Shown: positions 1-6,914 of the stretch, piece after piece
Layout of the letters: each line of letters opens with the position of its first letter
How positions within the stretch are numbered: position 1 is the stretch's first letter
NCBI GenBank assembly: GCA_017550775.1
Contig: JAFZOA010000054.1
Span: 1-8,574, forward strand
Source: Ruminiclostridium sp.
GTDB lineage: Bacteria > Bacillota_A > Clostridia > Oscillospirales > Ruminococcaceae
Direction: 5' to 3'
DNA length: 8,574 nt
Made by a program: the position numbers and the translations under genes
The notes under the pieces: model-generated
Database searches by the model: none
Told to the model about the DNA's origin: nothing
Seen by the model: the letters and a program-made list of their open reading frames with translations, nothing else

Positions 1-1
1 G

Positions 2-289
2 GCTGAATGTGTCAAATGGGGTGAGCGGGGCGCAAGGCTCAACGATATTGCGCCCGGAATAATTGTTACTCCGCTCGCTATTGACGAGTTCAACGGACCG
101 CGCGGCGATTTCTACAAGAATATGTTTGCAAAGTGTCCCGCGGGCAGACCCGGCACTGCCGACGAAGTGGCAAATGTCGCGGAACTGCTTATGTCCGATA
201 AGGGCGTGTTCATTACCGGCTCAACATTTCTTATTGACGGCGGTGCAACTTCGAGCTACTTCTACGGGCCGCTGAGACCTGCGGAATGA
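2..289 (+). CDS. Short-chain dehydrogenase/reductase (SDR), C-terminal part
   Basis: This is the last 95 residues of a gene whose 5' end lies outside the window; the frame is open from base 2 to the TGA at 287-289. SDR enzymes are NAD(P)(H)-dependent oxidoreductases of the Rossmann fold. The visible part has the usual classical-SDR tail. An N-D-I-A-P-G-I-I-V-T-P-L segment (about residues 14-25 of the fragment) corresponds to the N-x-[IV]-x-PG-x-[IV]-x-T strand after the catalytic YxxxK. It is followed by a GRPGTADEVANVAELLMS helix and the terminal FITGSTFLIDGGAT motif. The catalytic Tyr/Lys and the cofactor glycines are upstream and cannot be checked. The substrate is unknown. The gene converges on the lysR-type gene with only 27 bp between the two stop codons, and I see no clear terminator there. 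Confidence 0.9.
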   Translation, partial: AECVKWGERGARLNDIAPGIIVTPLAIDEFNGPRGDFYKNMFAKCPAGRPGTADEVANVAELLMSDKGVFITGSTFLIDGGATSSYFYGPLRPAE

Positions 290-316
290 TGAGTTTTATA
301 AAAAATTTTGACTTTC

Positions 317-1156
317 CTATACCGCCTTGAACAACCGTTCATATTTCCCCGCATTTTCACGCTTACAAACAAGATAATACACCACTTTCGCCTCTTTATC
401 ACTGATAGGTATATCGACCCTGTCTGTTTTCAAGCCCATGAACTCTTTTGCAAGATCGGTGCTGAACGAAGGCAGAACAGAGGCTGTGACAAGCTCCCCG
501 AAGGTGTAGCGGTCATTTTGTATCAGAAACCGCGAATTCGGCATCTTCTCGACGGTCAGATCGTGCCAGAAGCCGATATCAGACATGAGCAGCATATTCT
601 CGCCGTCAAGATCGGCAAATTTCAGCTGTTTTCTTCCTGCAAGCCTATGTATCGGAGGCAGTGAGAACATCAGCGCTTCCGTGCAGCACACAGAACCGGT
701 GTACTTGACCTCGTCGGGCTTGAAATGCAAAACACCGAGTTGATAAAGTCCCGTGTCGAGTCCATGCAGTATGTGTTCCTCCGCAGCTATCTCTGTTCGC
801 ACGGACATTTCGGGGTACAATTGCGATAACAGCGGTGACAGCTTCCACACCGGAGCGGGAGCGCATACCCCGAGCGAGATCGTCCGTCGGCTCAGGTCGA
901 ATTCCCGCACGCGAACGGTTATCGCGTCAATATCGGATAACGCTTTTTCGGCAAGCTCCGCTGTGAGCCTGCCGTTTTCGTTTAATTCGAGCTTGTTTCG
1001 GCTTCGAACGAAAAGCGGGACTCCTATGTCTTCTTCGAGCTTTCTCATGTTTCGGCTGAGCGCGGGCTGTGAGAGAAACAGCTTCTCCGCCGCTTCGGAA
1101 AGTGTCCCGTATTCCGCGAATGCCGCGAGCTGTCGTAACAGGTATAATTCAAGCAT
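317..1156 (-). CDS. LysR-family transcriptional regulator
   Basis: This 279-residue protein has the usual LysR-type layout. An N-terminal winged helix-turn-helix covers about residues 3-60 (GTLSEAAEKLFLSQPALSRN at 17-36, then KLEEDIGVPLFVR). A linker helix and a periplasmic-binding-protein-like effector domain follow (about 90-279). The frame is open for 40 more codons upstream, but I chose the ATG at 1156 because the HTH begins there in register with the family and a GGAGGG Shine-Dalgarno (1161-1166 on the opposite strand) sits four bases before it. The longer start would run through the divergent promoter. LysR regulators usually repress their own gene and activate the divergently transcribed one with a small co-inducer. 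By that rule this one should control the redox operon starting at 1305. The effector is unknown. The effector domain is fairly divergent, so no subfamily is proposed. Confidence 0.93.
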   Translation of the reverse strand: MLELYLLRQLAAFAEYGTLSEAAEKLFLSQPALSRNMRKLEEDIGVPLFVRSRNKLELNENGRLTAELAEKALSDIDAITVRVREFDLSRRTISLGVCAPAPVWKLSPLLSQLYPEMSVRTEIAAEEHILHGLDTGLYQLGVLHFKPDEVKYTGSVCCTEALMFSLPPIHRLAGRKQLKFADLDGENMLLMSDIGFWHDLTVEKMPNSRFLIQNDRYTFGELVTASVLPSFSTDLAKEFMGLKTDRVDIPISDKEAKVVYYLVCKRENAGKYERLFKAV

Positions 1157-1169
1157 ATAGCCCTCCGAG

Positions 1170-1186
1170 TATAAATGGTATTTATA
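1170..1186. promoter_or_regulatory. 17-bp palindrome, candidate LysR-type operator
   Basis: TATAAATGGTATTTATA is a perfect inverted repeat of 7-bp arms around a 3-bp centre. It contains the T-N11-A pattern (T1172, A1184) typical of LysR recognition sites. Its centre (1178) lies about 64 bp upstream of the start site predicted for the divergent operon (about 1242). LysR recognition half-sites are usually found near -65. It also overlaps the probable lysR -10. That LysR binds here is inference from position and symmetry; AT-rich palindromes also arise by chance. Confidence 0.55.
1181..1186 (-). promoter_or_regulatory. Possible -10 element of the lysR-type gene
   Basis: On the minus strand this reads TATAAA, about 25 bp upstream of the regulator's ATG. 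That would give a leader of roughly 20 nt containing the GGAGGG ribosome binding site. No good -35 is found at 17-18 bp; the only TTGTAC lies 21 bp away. The element is inside the palindrome at 1170-1186, so protein bound there should block it, as expected for LysR autorepression. Confidence 0.3.
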
Positions 1187-1205
1187 GCAGTATGCAAAAT
1201 AAGCA

Positions 1206-1235
1206 TTGTACAAATTAAGATTTCTATGATATAAT
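1206..1235 (+). promoter_or_regulatory. Sigma-A promoter of the redox operon
   Basis: The -35 TTGTAC (1206-1211) and the perfect -10 TATAAT (1230-1235) are separated by 18 bp, and TG at 1227-1228 makes an extended -10 (TGATATAAT). Transcription should start near 1242 and leave a leader of about 60 nt before the ATG at 1305. The leader begins with an imperfect 15-bp palindrome (1244-1258, AGCAGAT-G-ATCCGCT) that might be a second regulatory site. The non-consensus -35 fits a promoter that needs an activator. Confidence 0.75.
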
Positions 1236-1304
1236 ACAGATAAAGCAGATGATCCGCTATCAAAAGTATAGCACATTTCGAGCTGTAAATCAAGAGGTGA
1301 TCGT

Positions 1305-2141
1305 ATGATATTTTACTTTACCGCCACCGGTAACAGCTTGTACGCGGCAAGACAGCTTGATAGCGACTGCCGCAGCATAGCGCAGGAGATACACGGTGAT
1401 ATGCAGTATAAAGCCGATTCAATAGGCATTGTCTGTCCGATATACGGTCACGAGCTGCCGCCGATAGTCAAAGACTTCATAGCGAAAGCCGCATTTGATA
1501 CCAACTATCTCTATCTTGTTCTGACCTACGGCAACCGTCACGGCGGCGCGGCAGAACTTGCGGACGAGTTTGCAAAGTCTGTCGGGAAGCATTTCGACTA
1601 TATCAATGTTCTGCTTATGGTCGATAACTGGCTGCCGGGGTTCGATATGGACGAACAGCGCACGATAGATAAGCATATCCCGGAACAGCTCGCAGCGATA
1701 CGCTTGGATATTGCAGAGCGAAAGCAATTTATCTCAGCCGTAACAGACAATGACAGAGAAGTACACAAGGAATATCTCAGACGCGTGTCTGAACTGCCCG
1801 CGGACACATTCAAAAAGCTCTACCGTATAACCGATGAATGTATCGGCTGCGGGATATGCACAAAGGTCTGTCCTATGGGGTGCTTTTCACTGAACGGACA
1901 GCATGCCGAATGGGACAATGAAAAATGTATCACCTGTATGGCTTGCGCTCACGCCTGCCCCGAAACGGCGATACAGCTGAACATTCCCGAGCCGAATCCT
2001 AAAGCCCGATACCGCAACGAGCATATCGGTATTATGGACATAATCGAATCAAACTGGCAGAAGCAATACAGTAAAAAAGCGGGATTTCCGCATAAGACAA
2101 ATCAGAACGGAGGAACACATTATGGAATTCGTAACACTTAA
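1305..2141 (+). CDS. EFR1-family flavodoxin/ferredoxin fusion protein
   Basis: This 278-residue cytoplasmic protein joins two electron-carrier modules. The N-terminal half (about 1-165) is flavodoxin-like: it starts at strand one and the FMN-phosphate loop is TATGNS at residues 6-11. The C-terminal part is a bacterial-type ferredoxin with two [4Fe-4S] motifs, C179-x2-C182-x2-C185-x3-C189-P and C208-x2-C211-x2-C214-x3-C218-P. This is the architecture of the EFR1 ferredoxin family common in Clostridia. The reaction is not established; transfer of electrons between ferredoxin clusters and FMN is the natural inference. The start ATG has AAGAGGTGA four bases upstream. It is the first gene of the operon and its last 20 bp overlap the next gene, whose SD (GGAGG, 2109-2113) lies inside this one. 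That suggests coupled translation with the aldo/keto reductase. Confidence 0.92.
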   Translation: MIFYFTATGNSLYAARQLDSDCRSIAQEIHGDMQYKADSIGIVCPIYGHELPPIVKDFIAKAAFDTNYLYLVLTYGNRHGGAAELADEFAKSVGKHFDYINVLLMVDNWLPGFDMDEQRTIDKHIPEQLAAIRLDIAERKQFISAVTDNDREVHKEYLRRVSELPADTFKKLYRITDECIGCGICTKVCPMGCFSLNGQHAEWDNEKCITCMACAHACPETAIQLNIPEPNPKARYRNEHIGIMDIIESNWQKQYSKKAGFPHKTNQNGGTHYGIRNT

Positions 2142-2982
2142 CACAGGAGCAAAAATGCCGCTTGAGGGCTTCGGAGTATTTCAGGTACCCGACACGCAGG
2201 TTTGCGAAGACGCAGTCTATAACGCGATTAAGACAGGTTATCGTCTTATCGACACGGCGCAGGCGTATATGAATGAAGCCGCTGTCGGAAAGGCTGTAAA
2301 CCGTGCGATAGCAGACGGTCTTGCAGCACGTGAAGAGTTATTTATAACCACAAAGGTGTGGGTATCGAATATGAAGGCCGAGAACACAGCTTACGACTCG
2401 GTGAAGCTGTCTCTTGAAAAACTCGGTCTCGATTATGTAGATCTCGTCCTTCTGCATCAGCCTATGGGAGACTATTTCGCTGCATACAGAGGTATCATAA
2501 AAGCATACAAGGAAGGCTTGACCAAGGCGATAGGCGTATCGAACTTCTATCCGGCGATACTTACGAATTTCTGCGAGAATATAGAAATCATCCCTGCCGT
2601 AAATCAGGTCGAGCTTCACCCGTTCTTTGCACAGCAGAGTGCGCTTGATAATATGAAAGCCTACGGCGTTGTACCGCAGGCGTGGGGTCCTCTCGCGGAA
2701 GGTAAGCACGGTATCTTCACACATTCCGTCCTTTCGGAGATCGGCGCGAAGTACGGCAAGACTGCCGCACAGATCGCTCTGAAATGGAACACACAGCGCG
2801 GCGTATCTATCCTGCCGAAGTCCGTTCATGTCGAGCGTATGCAGCAGAACCTTGATATATGGGACTTCTCGCTTTCCGATGAGGATATGTCTAAGATCGC
2901 GGAGCTTGACCTCGGACACAGCGAGATAGTAAACCACGATGATCCCGCGTTTGTGAAAATGCTGAACGGATTAAAAGTATGA
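2122..2982 (+). CDS. Aldo/keto reductase, 2,5-diketo-D-gluconate reductase-like (AKR5-type)
   Basis: This 286-residue TIM-barrel protein should be an NADPH-dependent carbonyl reductase acting in the cytoplasm. The complete catalytic tetrad is visible: D44 and Y49 (in IDTAQAYMNE), K78 (FITTKVW) and H112 (LVLLHQP). Cofactor-binding signatures are GVSNF (138-142), NQVELHP (161-167) and LPKS (231-234) with R239. Length and motif spacing match the diketogluconate/methylglyoxal reductase branch. The physiological substrate cannot be read from sequence; small aldehydes, keto sugars or xenobiotic carbonyls are all possible. The start is supported by GGAGG eight bases upstream. The gene overlaps the end of the EFR1-type gene and is followed after 16 bp by the flavin reductase-like gene, so it is clearly an operon member. 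Confidence 0.93.
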   Translation: MEFVTLNTGAKMPLEGFGVFQVPDTQVCEDAVYNAIKTGYRLIDTAQAYMNEAAVGKAVNRAIADGLAAREELFITTKVWVSNMKAENTAYDSVKLSLEKLGLDYVDLVLLHQPMGDYFAAYRGIIKAYKEGLTKAIGVSNFYPAILTNFCENIEIIPAVNQVELHPFFAQQSALDNMKAYGVVPQAWGPLAEGKHGIFTHSVLSEIGAKYGKTAAQIALKWNTQRGVSILPKSVHVERMQQNLDIWDFSLSDEDMSKIAELDLGHSEIVNHDDPAFVKMLNGLKV

Positions 2983-2998
2983 TAAAGGAGAGAATAGC

Positions 2999-3583
2999 AT
3001 GAGAAAGAATTTAGGTGTACAGCCGGCATTGTTCCCGATGCCGGTGGTGATAGTGGCAGCTTACGGAGCCGATGGGAATATATGCGCAATGAATGCTGCG
3101 TGGGCGCAGATATGCGATATGGATAAGATCGCGCTTTTTATCGACAGCGAACATAAGACAACAAAGAACATCATGGAAACAAAGGCATTCACGGTAAGCA
3201 TAGCCGATGTTTCGAATATGGCAGCCGCCGATTTCTTTGGTATCGCCACAGGTAATAAGATGCCCGACAAGTTTGAGCGTTCGGGCTGCCATGCGGTAAA
3301 GAGCGAGTTTGTGAACGCGCCGATAATCACGGAATTCCCCGTGACGCTCGAATGTGAGCTTGCGGAGGAGATAAGCGCCAATAATATGCATGCGATAGTC
3401 GGAAAAATAGTCAATGTCAGCGCCGAAGAAAGCGTTGTCGGCGACAAGGACAAGATACTCCCCGAAAAGGTAAACGCATTGATCTTCGACCAGTTCCGCA
3501 ACGGCTACTACGCTGTCGGCGAGAAGGTCGGTCAGGCGTGGAATGCGGGTTCGGCGATGATGAAGGAGGCACAGGGCAAATGA
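2999..3583 (+). CDS. Flavin reductase-like FMN-binding family protein
   Basis: This 194-residue protein has the split-barrel flavin reductase fold (DIM6/NTAB type). Visible family features are the N-terminal P-x-PVVIVAAYGADGNICAMN segment (about 13-32) with AW at 34-35, the HKTTKNI flavin-phosphate region (52-58), DFFGIATGNK (78-87) and the late HAIVGKI strand (131-137). A YYAVGEKVGQAWNAG tail spans 170-184. Family members bind FMN and either reduce free flavin with NAD(P)H or act as flavoprotein oxidoreductases; which applies here is not known. An AAAGGAG site stands eight bases before the ATG. Its stop overlaps the next start as ATGA (3580-3583). The position between two aldo/keto reductases and near two flavodoxin-type proteins suggests it shares an FMN/NAD(P)H redox circuit with them. 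Confidence 0.9.
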   Translation: MRKNLGVQPALFPMPVVIVAAYGADGNICAMNAAWAQICDMDKIALFIDSEHKTTKNIMETKAFTVSIADVSNMAAADFFGIATGNKMPDKFERSGCHAVKSEFVNAPIITEFPVTLECELAEEISANNMHAIVGKIVNVSAEESVVGDKDKILPEKVNALIFDQFRNGYYAVGEKVGQAWNAGSAMMKEAQGK

Positions 3584-4551
3584 AATATACTAAACTCGGC
3601 AATACGGATATTACCGTATCGCAGATATGCGTCGGCGGAATGTCGTTCGGCAAAGCATCCGAGGAATTTCACCAGTGGACACTCGATCAGTCTGCCACAC
3701 AGGATATGATCAAGCACGCATACGAACTCGGCGTGAACTTCATTGATACTGCAAACTGCTACAGCTTCGGGACGAGCGAGGAATACATCGGGCACTCTCT
3801 TAAAAATCTCGGTATTCCGAGAGATAAGGTCGTGCTTGCTTCAAAGGTGTTCTTCAACGACGGAAAGCTCGGTAAAGCGGCGATACTCCGTGAGATAGAC
3901 GGCACTCTGAAGCGTTTGCAGACCGACTATCTCGATCTCTATCAGATACACCGTTTTGATTATGGTACTCCGATCGAAGAGACTATGGAGACTCTCGACA
4001 GCCTTGTCAAAGCGGGCAAGGTCAGAGCTATCGGAGCTTCCGCAATGTACGGCTATCAGTTCCACAATATGCAGATATGCGCAGAAAGAAACGGTTTCAC
4101 AATGTTCTCGACGATGCAGAATCACTACAATCTGCTCTACCGTGAGGACGAGCGCGAGCTGATACCGATATGCAGACAGTACAACGTTTCGCTTATCCCG
4201 TACAGCTCTCTTGCGGGAGGTCATCTTACACACAAGACATGGGAATCCGGAAGTAAGCGCAGCGATACCGACAAGGTGCTGAAAGACAAGTACGACCGCG
4301 CAAAAGACAACGATATGCAGATAATACAGCGGGTAAGCGAGCTTGCAGACAAGTACGGCGTTACAATGACGGAGATCGCGCTTGCGTGGCATTTTGCAAA
4401 GGGTGTGGCATCGCCTATCGTCGGCGCTACGAAAGTTGCTCACTTCGATGACGCGGTAAGAGCCGCAGATATGACGCTTACTGACGAAGATGTGAAATAT
4501 CTTGAAGAAGTATATGCTCCTCACGAAATAGTCGGTGCATTATCGGAATAA
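3580..4551 (+). CDS. Aldo/keto reductase, YajO-like
   Basis: This 323-residue aldo/keto reductase belongs to a different branch from the first one. It resembles E. coli YajO along its length: MKYTKLGNTDITVSQICVGG at the N-terminus, FIDTANCYSFGTSEEYIG, LDLYQIHRFDYGTPIEETME, MQNHYNLLYREDERELIPIC and a PHEIVGA tail. The tetrad is D56, Y61, K89, H124. YajO has been linked to 1-deoxyxylulose-5-phosphate formation and to carbonyl reduction, but I infer only NAD(P)H-dependent carbonyl reductase activity here. The open frame reaches back to 3538. I chose the ATG at 3580 because homology starts exactly there, an AAGGAGG site (3563-3569) precedes it, and it forms an ATGA overlap with the upstream stop that would couple translation. 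The extra 14 codons of the longer frame show no family match. Confidence 0.93.
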   Translation: MKYTKLGNTDITVSQICVGGMSFGKASEEFHQWTLDQSATQDMIKHAYELGVNFIDTANCYSFGTSEEYIGHSLKNLGIPRDKVVLASKVFFNDGKLGKAAILREIDGTLKRLQTDYLDLYQIHRFDYGTPIEETMETLDSLVKAGKVRAIGASAMYGYQFHNMQICAERNGFTMFSTMQNHYNLLYREDERELIPICRQYNVSLIPYSSLAGGHLTHKTWESGSKRSDTDKVLKDKYDRAKDNDMQIIQRVSELADKYGVTMTEIALAWHFAKGVASPIVGATKVAHFDDAVRAADMTLTDEDVKYLEEVYAPHEIVGALSE

Positions 4552-4573
4552 AGGCAAAAAGGAGACAACGACC

Positions 4574-5284
4574 ATGAAAAAAATACTATCTTTCGTTCTG
4601 ACCGGATTTATGCTGATCGCTCTTACGGCTTGCGGAAATACGGGCGTAGCGCAGCCTGCAAGCACAACAAAGTCACTCGAAACCACGACGACAACAACGG
4701 CTGCCAAGACCGATGCTGCCGATGAAACAGCAGCTCCGACAAGCGCAGATACAGCGTCTGCTACTGACAGTACCGAAACCGGAAACAACATTCTTGTGGT
4801 ATATTTTTCGTGGTCGGGCAATCTTCACCAGATGGCGGGCTGGGTCGCCGATGAGACCGGCGGTGATCTTGTGAGAGTTACCGCGAAAGACCCGTATCCC
4901 GACGATTACAATGCTACCGCAGACCGCGCCAAGAAAGAGCAGGACGAAGGTGTTCGTCCCGAAATAAATGTCGATCTGACGGCGGAGCAGTTTGCAAAGT
5001 ACAATACCGTGTTCTTCGGTTTCCCGGTATGGTGGTACGATCTTCCTATGCCGATGTGGACGCTGCTTGAAAGCTACGATTTTTCGGGCAAGACCGTGAT
5101 ACCGTTCTTCTCTCACGAGGGTTCCTCAAACGGAGCAAGCGCTCTCCCGACAATTACAAAACTTGCAGCCAGCGCAACAGTAAGATCTGATGACGCTCTT
5201 TCGATACGCGGCGGAAAAGTCCCCGATTCGGAGAATGATGTAAGGAATTGGGTCAAGGGGCTTGGATATTCAGAATTAGCATAG
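4574..5284 (+). CDS. Flavodoxin-family lipoprotein (exported)
   Basis: This 236-residue protein begins with a lipoprotein signal: MKK, a hydrophobic stretch, then the lipobox L-T-A-C with the lipidated Cys at residue 20. A Thr/Ala/Glu/Asp-rich linker (about 21-70, including TTTTTT) follows, then a flavodoxin domain (72-236). The domain has the first strand ILVVYFSWSGN (FMN loop around 79-83), FFGFPVWWYDLPMPMW at 147-162 and FFSHEGSSNG at 178-187, matching the flavodoxin_4-type group. It should sit on the outer face of the cytoplasmic membrane and carry FMN, an unusual location for a flavodoxin. The ATG at 4574 is chosen over one at 4535 because the signal peptide starts there and AAAAAGGAG lies nine bases upstream. 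It is the last intact gene of the operon, 22 bp after the YajO-like gene. Confidence 0.92.
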   Translation: MKKILSFVLTGFMLIALTACGNTGVAQPASTTKSLETTTTTTAAKTDAADETAAPTSADTASATDSTETGNNILVVYFSWSGNLHQMAGWVADETGGDLVRVTAKDPYPDDYNATADRAKKEQDEGVRPEINVDLTAEQFAKYNTVFFGFPVWWYDLPMPMWTLLESYDFSGKTVIPFFSHEGSSNGASALPTITKLAASATVRSDDALSIRGGKVPDSENDVRNWVKGLGYSELA

Positions 5285-5338
5285 GAGGCGTGGCGTATGT
5301 CTGATATCGCAAGCTCATGTTTTCAATGGCAATTCTGA
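5283..5338 (+). other. Orphan Shine-Dalgarno and start codon with a 13-codon frame
   Basis: Immediately after the flavodoxin stop there is a perfect AGGAGG (5283-5288), an eight-base spacer and an ATG (5297). The frame reads MSDIASSCFQWQF and stops at 5336-5338. Such a strong start in operon register looks like the beginning of a sixth gene whose remainder is gone, replaced by the cellulase cassette. It could instead encode a real small peptide. The peptide matches nothing I recognise. Confidence 0.35.
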
Positions 5339-5346
5339 TGTTCATG

Positions 5347-5364
5347 TGTTATATCAGTATAACA
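5347..5364. promoter_or_regulatory. 18-bp inverted repeat upstream of the GH5 promoter, candidate operator
   Basis: TGTTATATCAGTATAACA has two perfect 7-bp arms around a 4-bp centre. It ends 19 bp before the -35 and its centre is about 63 bp upstream of the predicted start site, a position typical of an activator. It is too AT-rich and lacks a T-run, so it is not a terminator. The cognate regulator is unknown and is not evident among the genes in this window. Confidence 0.45.
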
Positions 5365-5383
5365 AATTTCCGGCAATCAATAC

Positions 5384-5412
5384 TTGACTGTGTTTTAGTA
5401 ATAATGTATAAT
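5384..5412 (+). promoter_or_regulatory. Sigma-A promoter of the GH5 gene
   Basis: TTGACT (5384-5389) and TATAAT (5407-5412) are separated by 17 bp, which is one base off the full consensus. Transcription should start near 5419, giving a leader of about 28 nt before the ATG at 5447. This makes the cellulase gene an independent unit and argues for the internal ATG over the one at 5414, which would lie at or before the transcript start. Confidence 0.85.
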
Positions 5413-5446
5413 TATGCTATATAAATTGAATGAAAGGATAACTGCC

Positions 5447-6898
5447 ATGAAACATAAACACATCACAAAGATTTTATCGTGCCTTTTATCAGCAGTAATA
5501 GCAATCGGAACATTAACTCTCTGTGCGTCGGCTTCAAACGATACTTTTGAGACCGCGGAACAGGCAATCGGAAATATCGGTGCCGGCTGGAACCTTGGAA
5601 ACGCACTGGACAGCACGGGAGAATGGATCGTAAAGTGGACAGAGAGAAAACCGGAAAACTTTGAAACAGCGTGGGGGAACCCTGTTACAACAAAAGCGTT
5701 AATATCAGCTGTTAAAAAGGCAGGATTCAACGCGATACGCGTTCCCGTAACATGGGAATATCATACAGACGATAAAGGCAATATTGATAAGGCATGGCTC
5801 GACCGTGTCAGCGAGGTCGTTGACTATGTTGTCTCGCAGGATATGTATTGTATTCTGAATGTTCATCACGATGCGGGCTCGGACGGTTGGCTGGAAGCTT
5901 CATCAGACAGCTACAAGGCAAACAGCGGCAGATTCGAAGGATTGTGGAAAAACATAGCTGTACGCTTTAAAGACTACGGAGAAAAGCTGATGTTTGAGAG
6001 CTTCAATGAGATGCTCGACAAGGATAACAGCTGGACGGATGCCAAAAATTCCGATGCATACAAAGCAATAAACGACTTCAACGCTCTGTTTGTAAAGACT
6101 GTACGCGCTGTCGGAGGCAATAACTCACAGCGTAATCTTATGCTTCAGGTCTATTCCGCAAGCTGCTCGGAAAAGGCACTTGATGGTTTCTCCCTGCCCG
6201 AAGACACCGTGAGATCACATCTCATCATACAGGTTCACAACTACGACCCGCAGGGTTTTACAGCGACCGACGCTACATGGACAACTATGACCGACAAATG
6301 GGGAACAGCCGCGGAAAAGCAGTATTTCGACAAGCTGTTTGAACGGCTTGGCAAGTTTTCGGAAAAGCAGGGCACTCCGCTCGTTGTCGGAGAATTCGGC
6401 GCGAATTATAAAGGAAATGAGTCCTCTCGCACAGCATACGCTGAATATTTCGTTCGTGCGGCAGCGAAATACGGCATCAAATGCTTCTGGTGGGATACCG
6501 GCGGCATGGCTCTGTTCGACCGGGAAAAAGCCGAGCCGAAATACCCTGATGTTATAAAGGCTCTGGTTTCCATTAAAGGAGTTTCCACGGAAAACAAAAC
6601 AGATGTTTCGCAAACTGTGATTGAAAAGCTGAAAGCTCCTGTCGTTAAAACAAGCGTTACAGGGAAAAAAGCAACACTGAAATGGGATAAGATCGACGGA
6701 GCGGTAAAATACCGCGTGTACAGATATGATGCATCTTCAAAAAAGTATGTGCGTATTCTGACCACGACGAGTACATCGTGCAAATTAAATTTTAGGAAAA
6801 GCGGGACATACAGATTTGTAGTATGTGCTGTAGCTGAAACAGATAACGGGTATAGGAACGGATATTTCGCAAGCGTCATTAAGATAAAGTGTAAATAG
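5447..6898 (+). CDS. Secreted glycoside hydrolase family 5 (endoglucanase type) with Fn3-like domain
   Basis: This 483-residue protein should be a secreted beta-glucanase or xyloglucanase-type enzyme. Residues 1-29 form a Sec signal peptide ending CASA, with cleavage before S30. The GH5 catalytic domain (about 35-378) starts GAGWNLGNALDS and carries IRVPVTW (R98), VHHD (H140/H141), the acid/base E188 in ESFNEM, HNY (264-266), the nucleophile E316 in VVGEFGA and FWWD (347-350). The motif set resembles subfamily GH5_4; that assignment is from memory of the family. After a short linker, residues 396-483 look like a fibronectin type III domain (APVVKTS..KATLKWDKIDGAVKYRVYRYD). No dockerin or clear carbohydrate-binding module follows, so it is probably a free enzyme. 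The start is supported by AAAGGA eight bases upstream. It has its own promoter and separates the redox operon from related redox genes. Confidence 0.93.
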   Translation: MKHKHITKILSCLLSAVIAIGTLTLCASASNDTFETAEQAIGNIGAGWNLGNALDSTGEWIVKWTERKPENFETAWGNPVTTKALISAVKKAGFNAIRVPVTWEYHTDDKGNIDKAWLDRVSEVVDYVVSQDMYCILNVHHDAGSDGWLEASSDSYKANSGRFEGLWKNIAVRFKDYGEKLMFESFNEMLDKDNSWTDAKNSDAYKAINDFNALFVKTVRAVGGNNSQRNLMLQVYSASCSEKALDGFSLPEDTVRSHLIIQVHNYDPQGFTATDATWTTMTDKWGTAAEKQYFDKLFERLGKFSEKQGTPLVVGEFGANYKGNESSRTAYAEYFVRAAAKYGIKCFWWDTGGMALFDREKAEPKYPDVIKALVSIKGVSTENKTDVSQTVIEKLKAPVVKTSVTGKKATLKWDKIDGAVKYRVYRYDASSKKYVRILTTTSTSCKLNFRKSGTYRFVVCAVAETDNGYRNGYFASVIKIKCK

Positions 6899-6914
6899 CA
6901 AATCACAAAACACT

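Noticed and set aside
290..316. Terminator between the convergent SDR and lysR-type genes
   Set aside because: The stretch is AT-rich with an AAAATTTT self-complement but has no GC stem; too weak to call.
1157..1276. 40-residue N-terminal extension of the LysR-type regulator
   Set aside because: It crosses the divergent promoter and has no family match; the ATG at 1156 has a GGAGGG site and begins the HTH.
3841..4524. 227-codon open frame on the minus strand
   Set aside because: It lies wholly antisense to the YajO-like reductase, has no ribosome binding site or recognisable domain, and follows from the codon bias of the real gene.
5414..5446. Upstream ATG for the GH5 gene
   Set aside because: It is next to the -10 box, before the expected transcript start, and would put 11 extra residues before the signal peptide.
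5510..5535. Possible lipobox (T-L-C) in the GH5 signal peptide
   Set aside because: Leu directly before Cys is not accepted in a lipobox, and CASA-S is a good signal peptidase I site.
6406..6906. 166-codon minus-strand frame over the GH5 3' end
   Set aside because: Antisense shadow of the GH5/Fn3 coding region with no family features.
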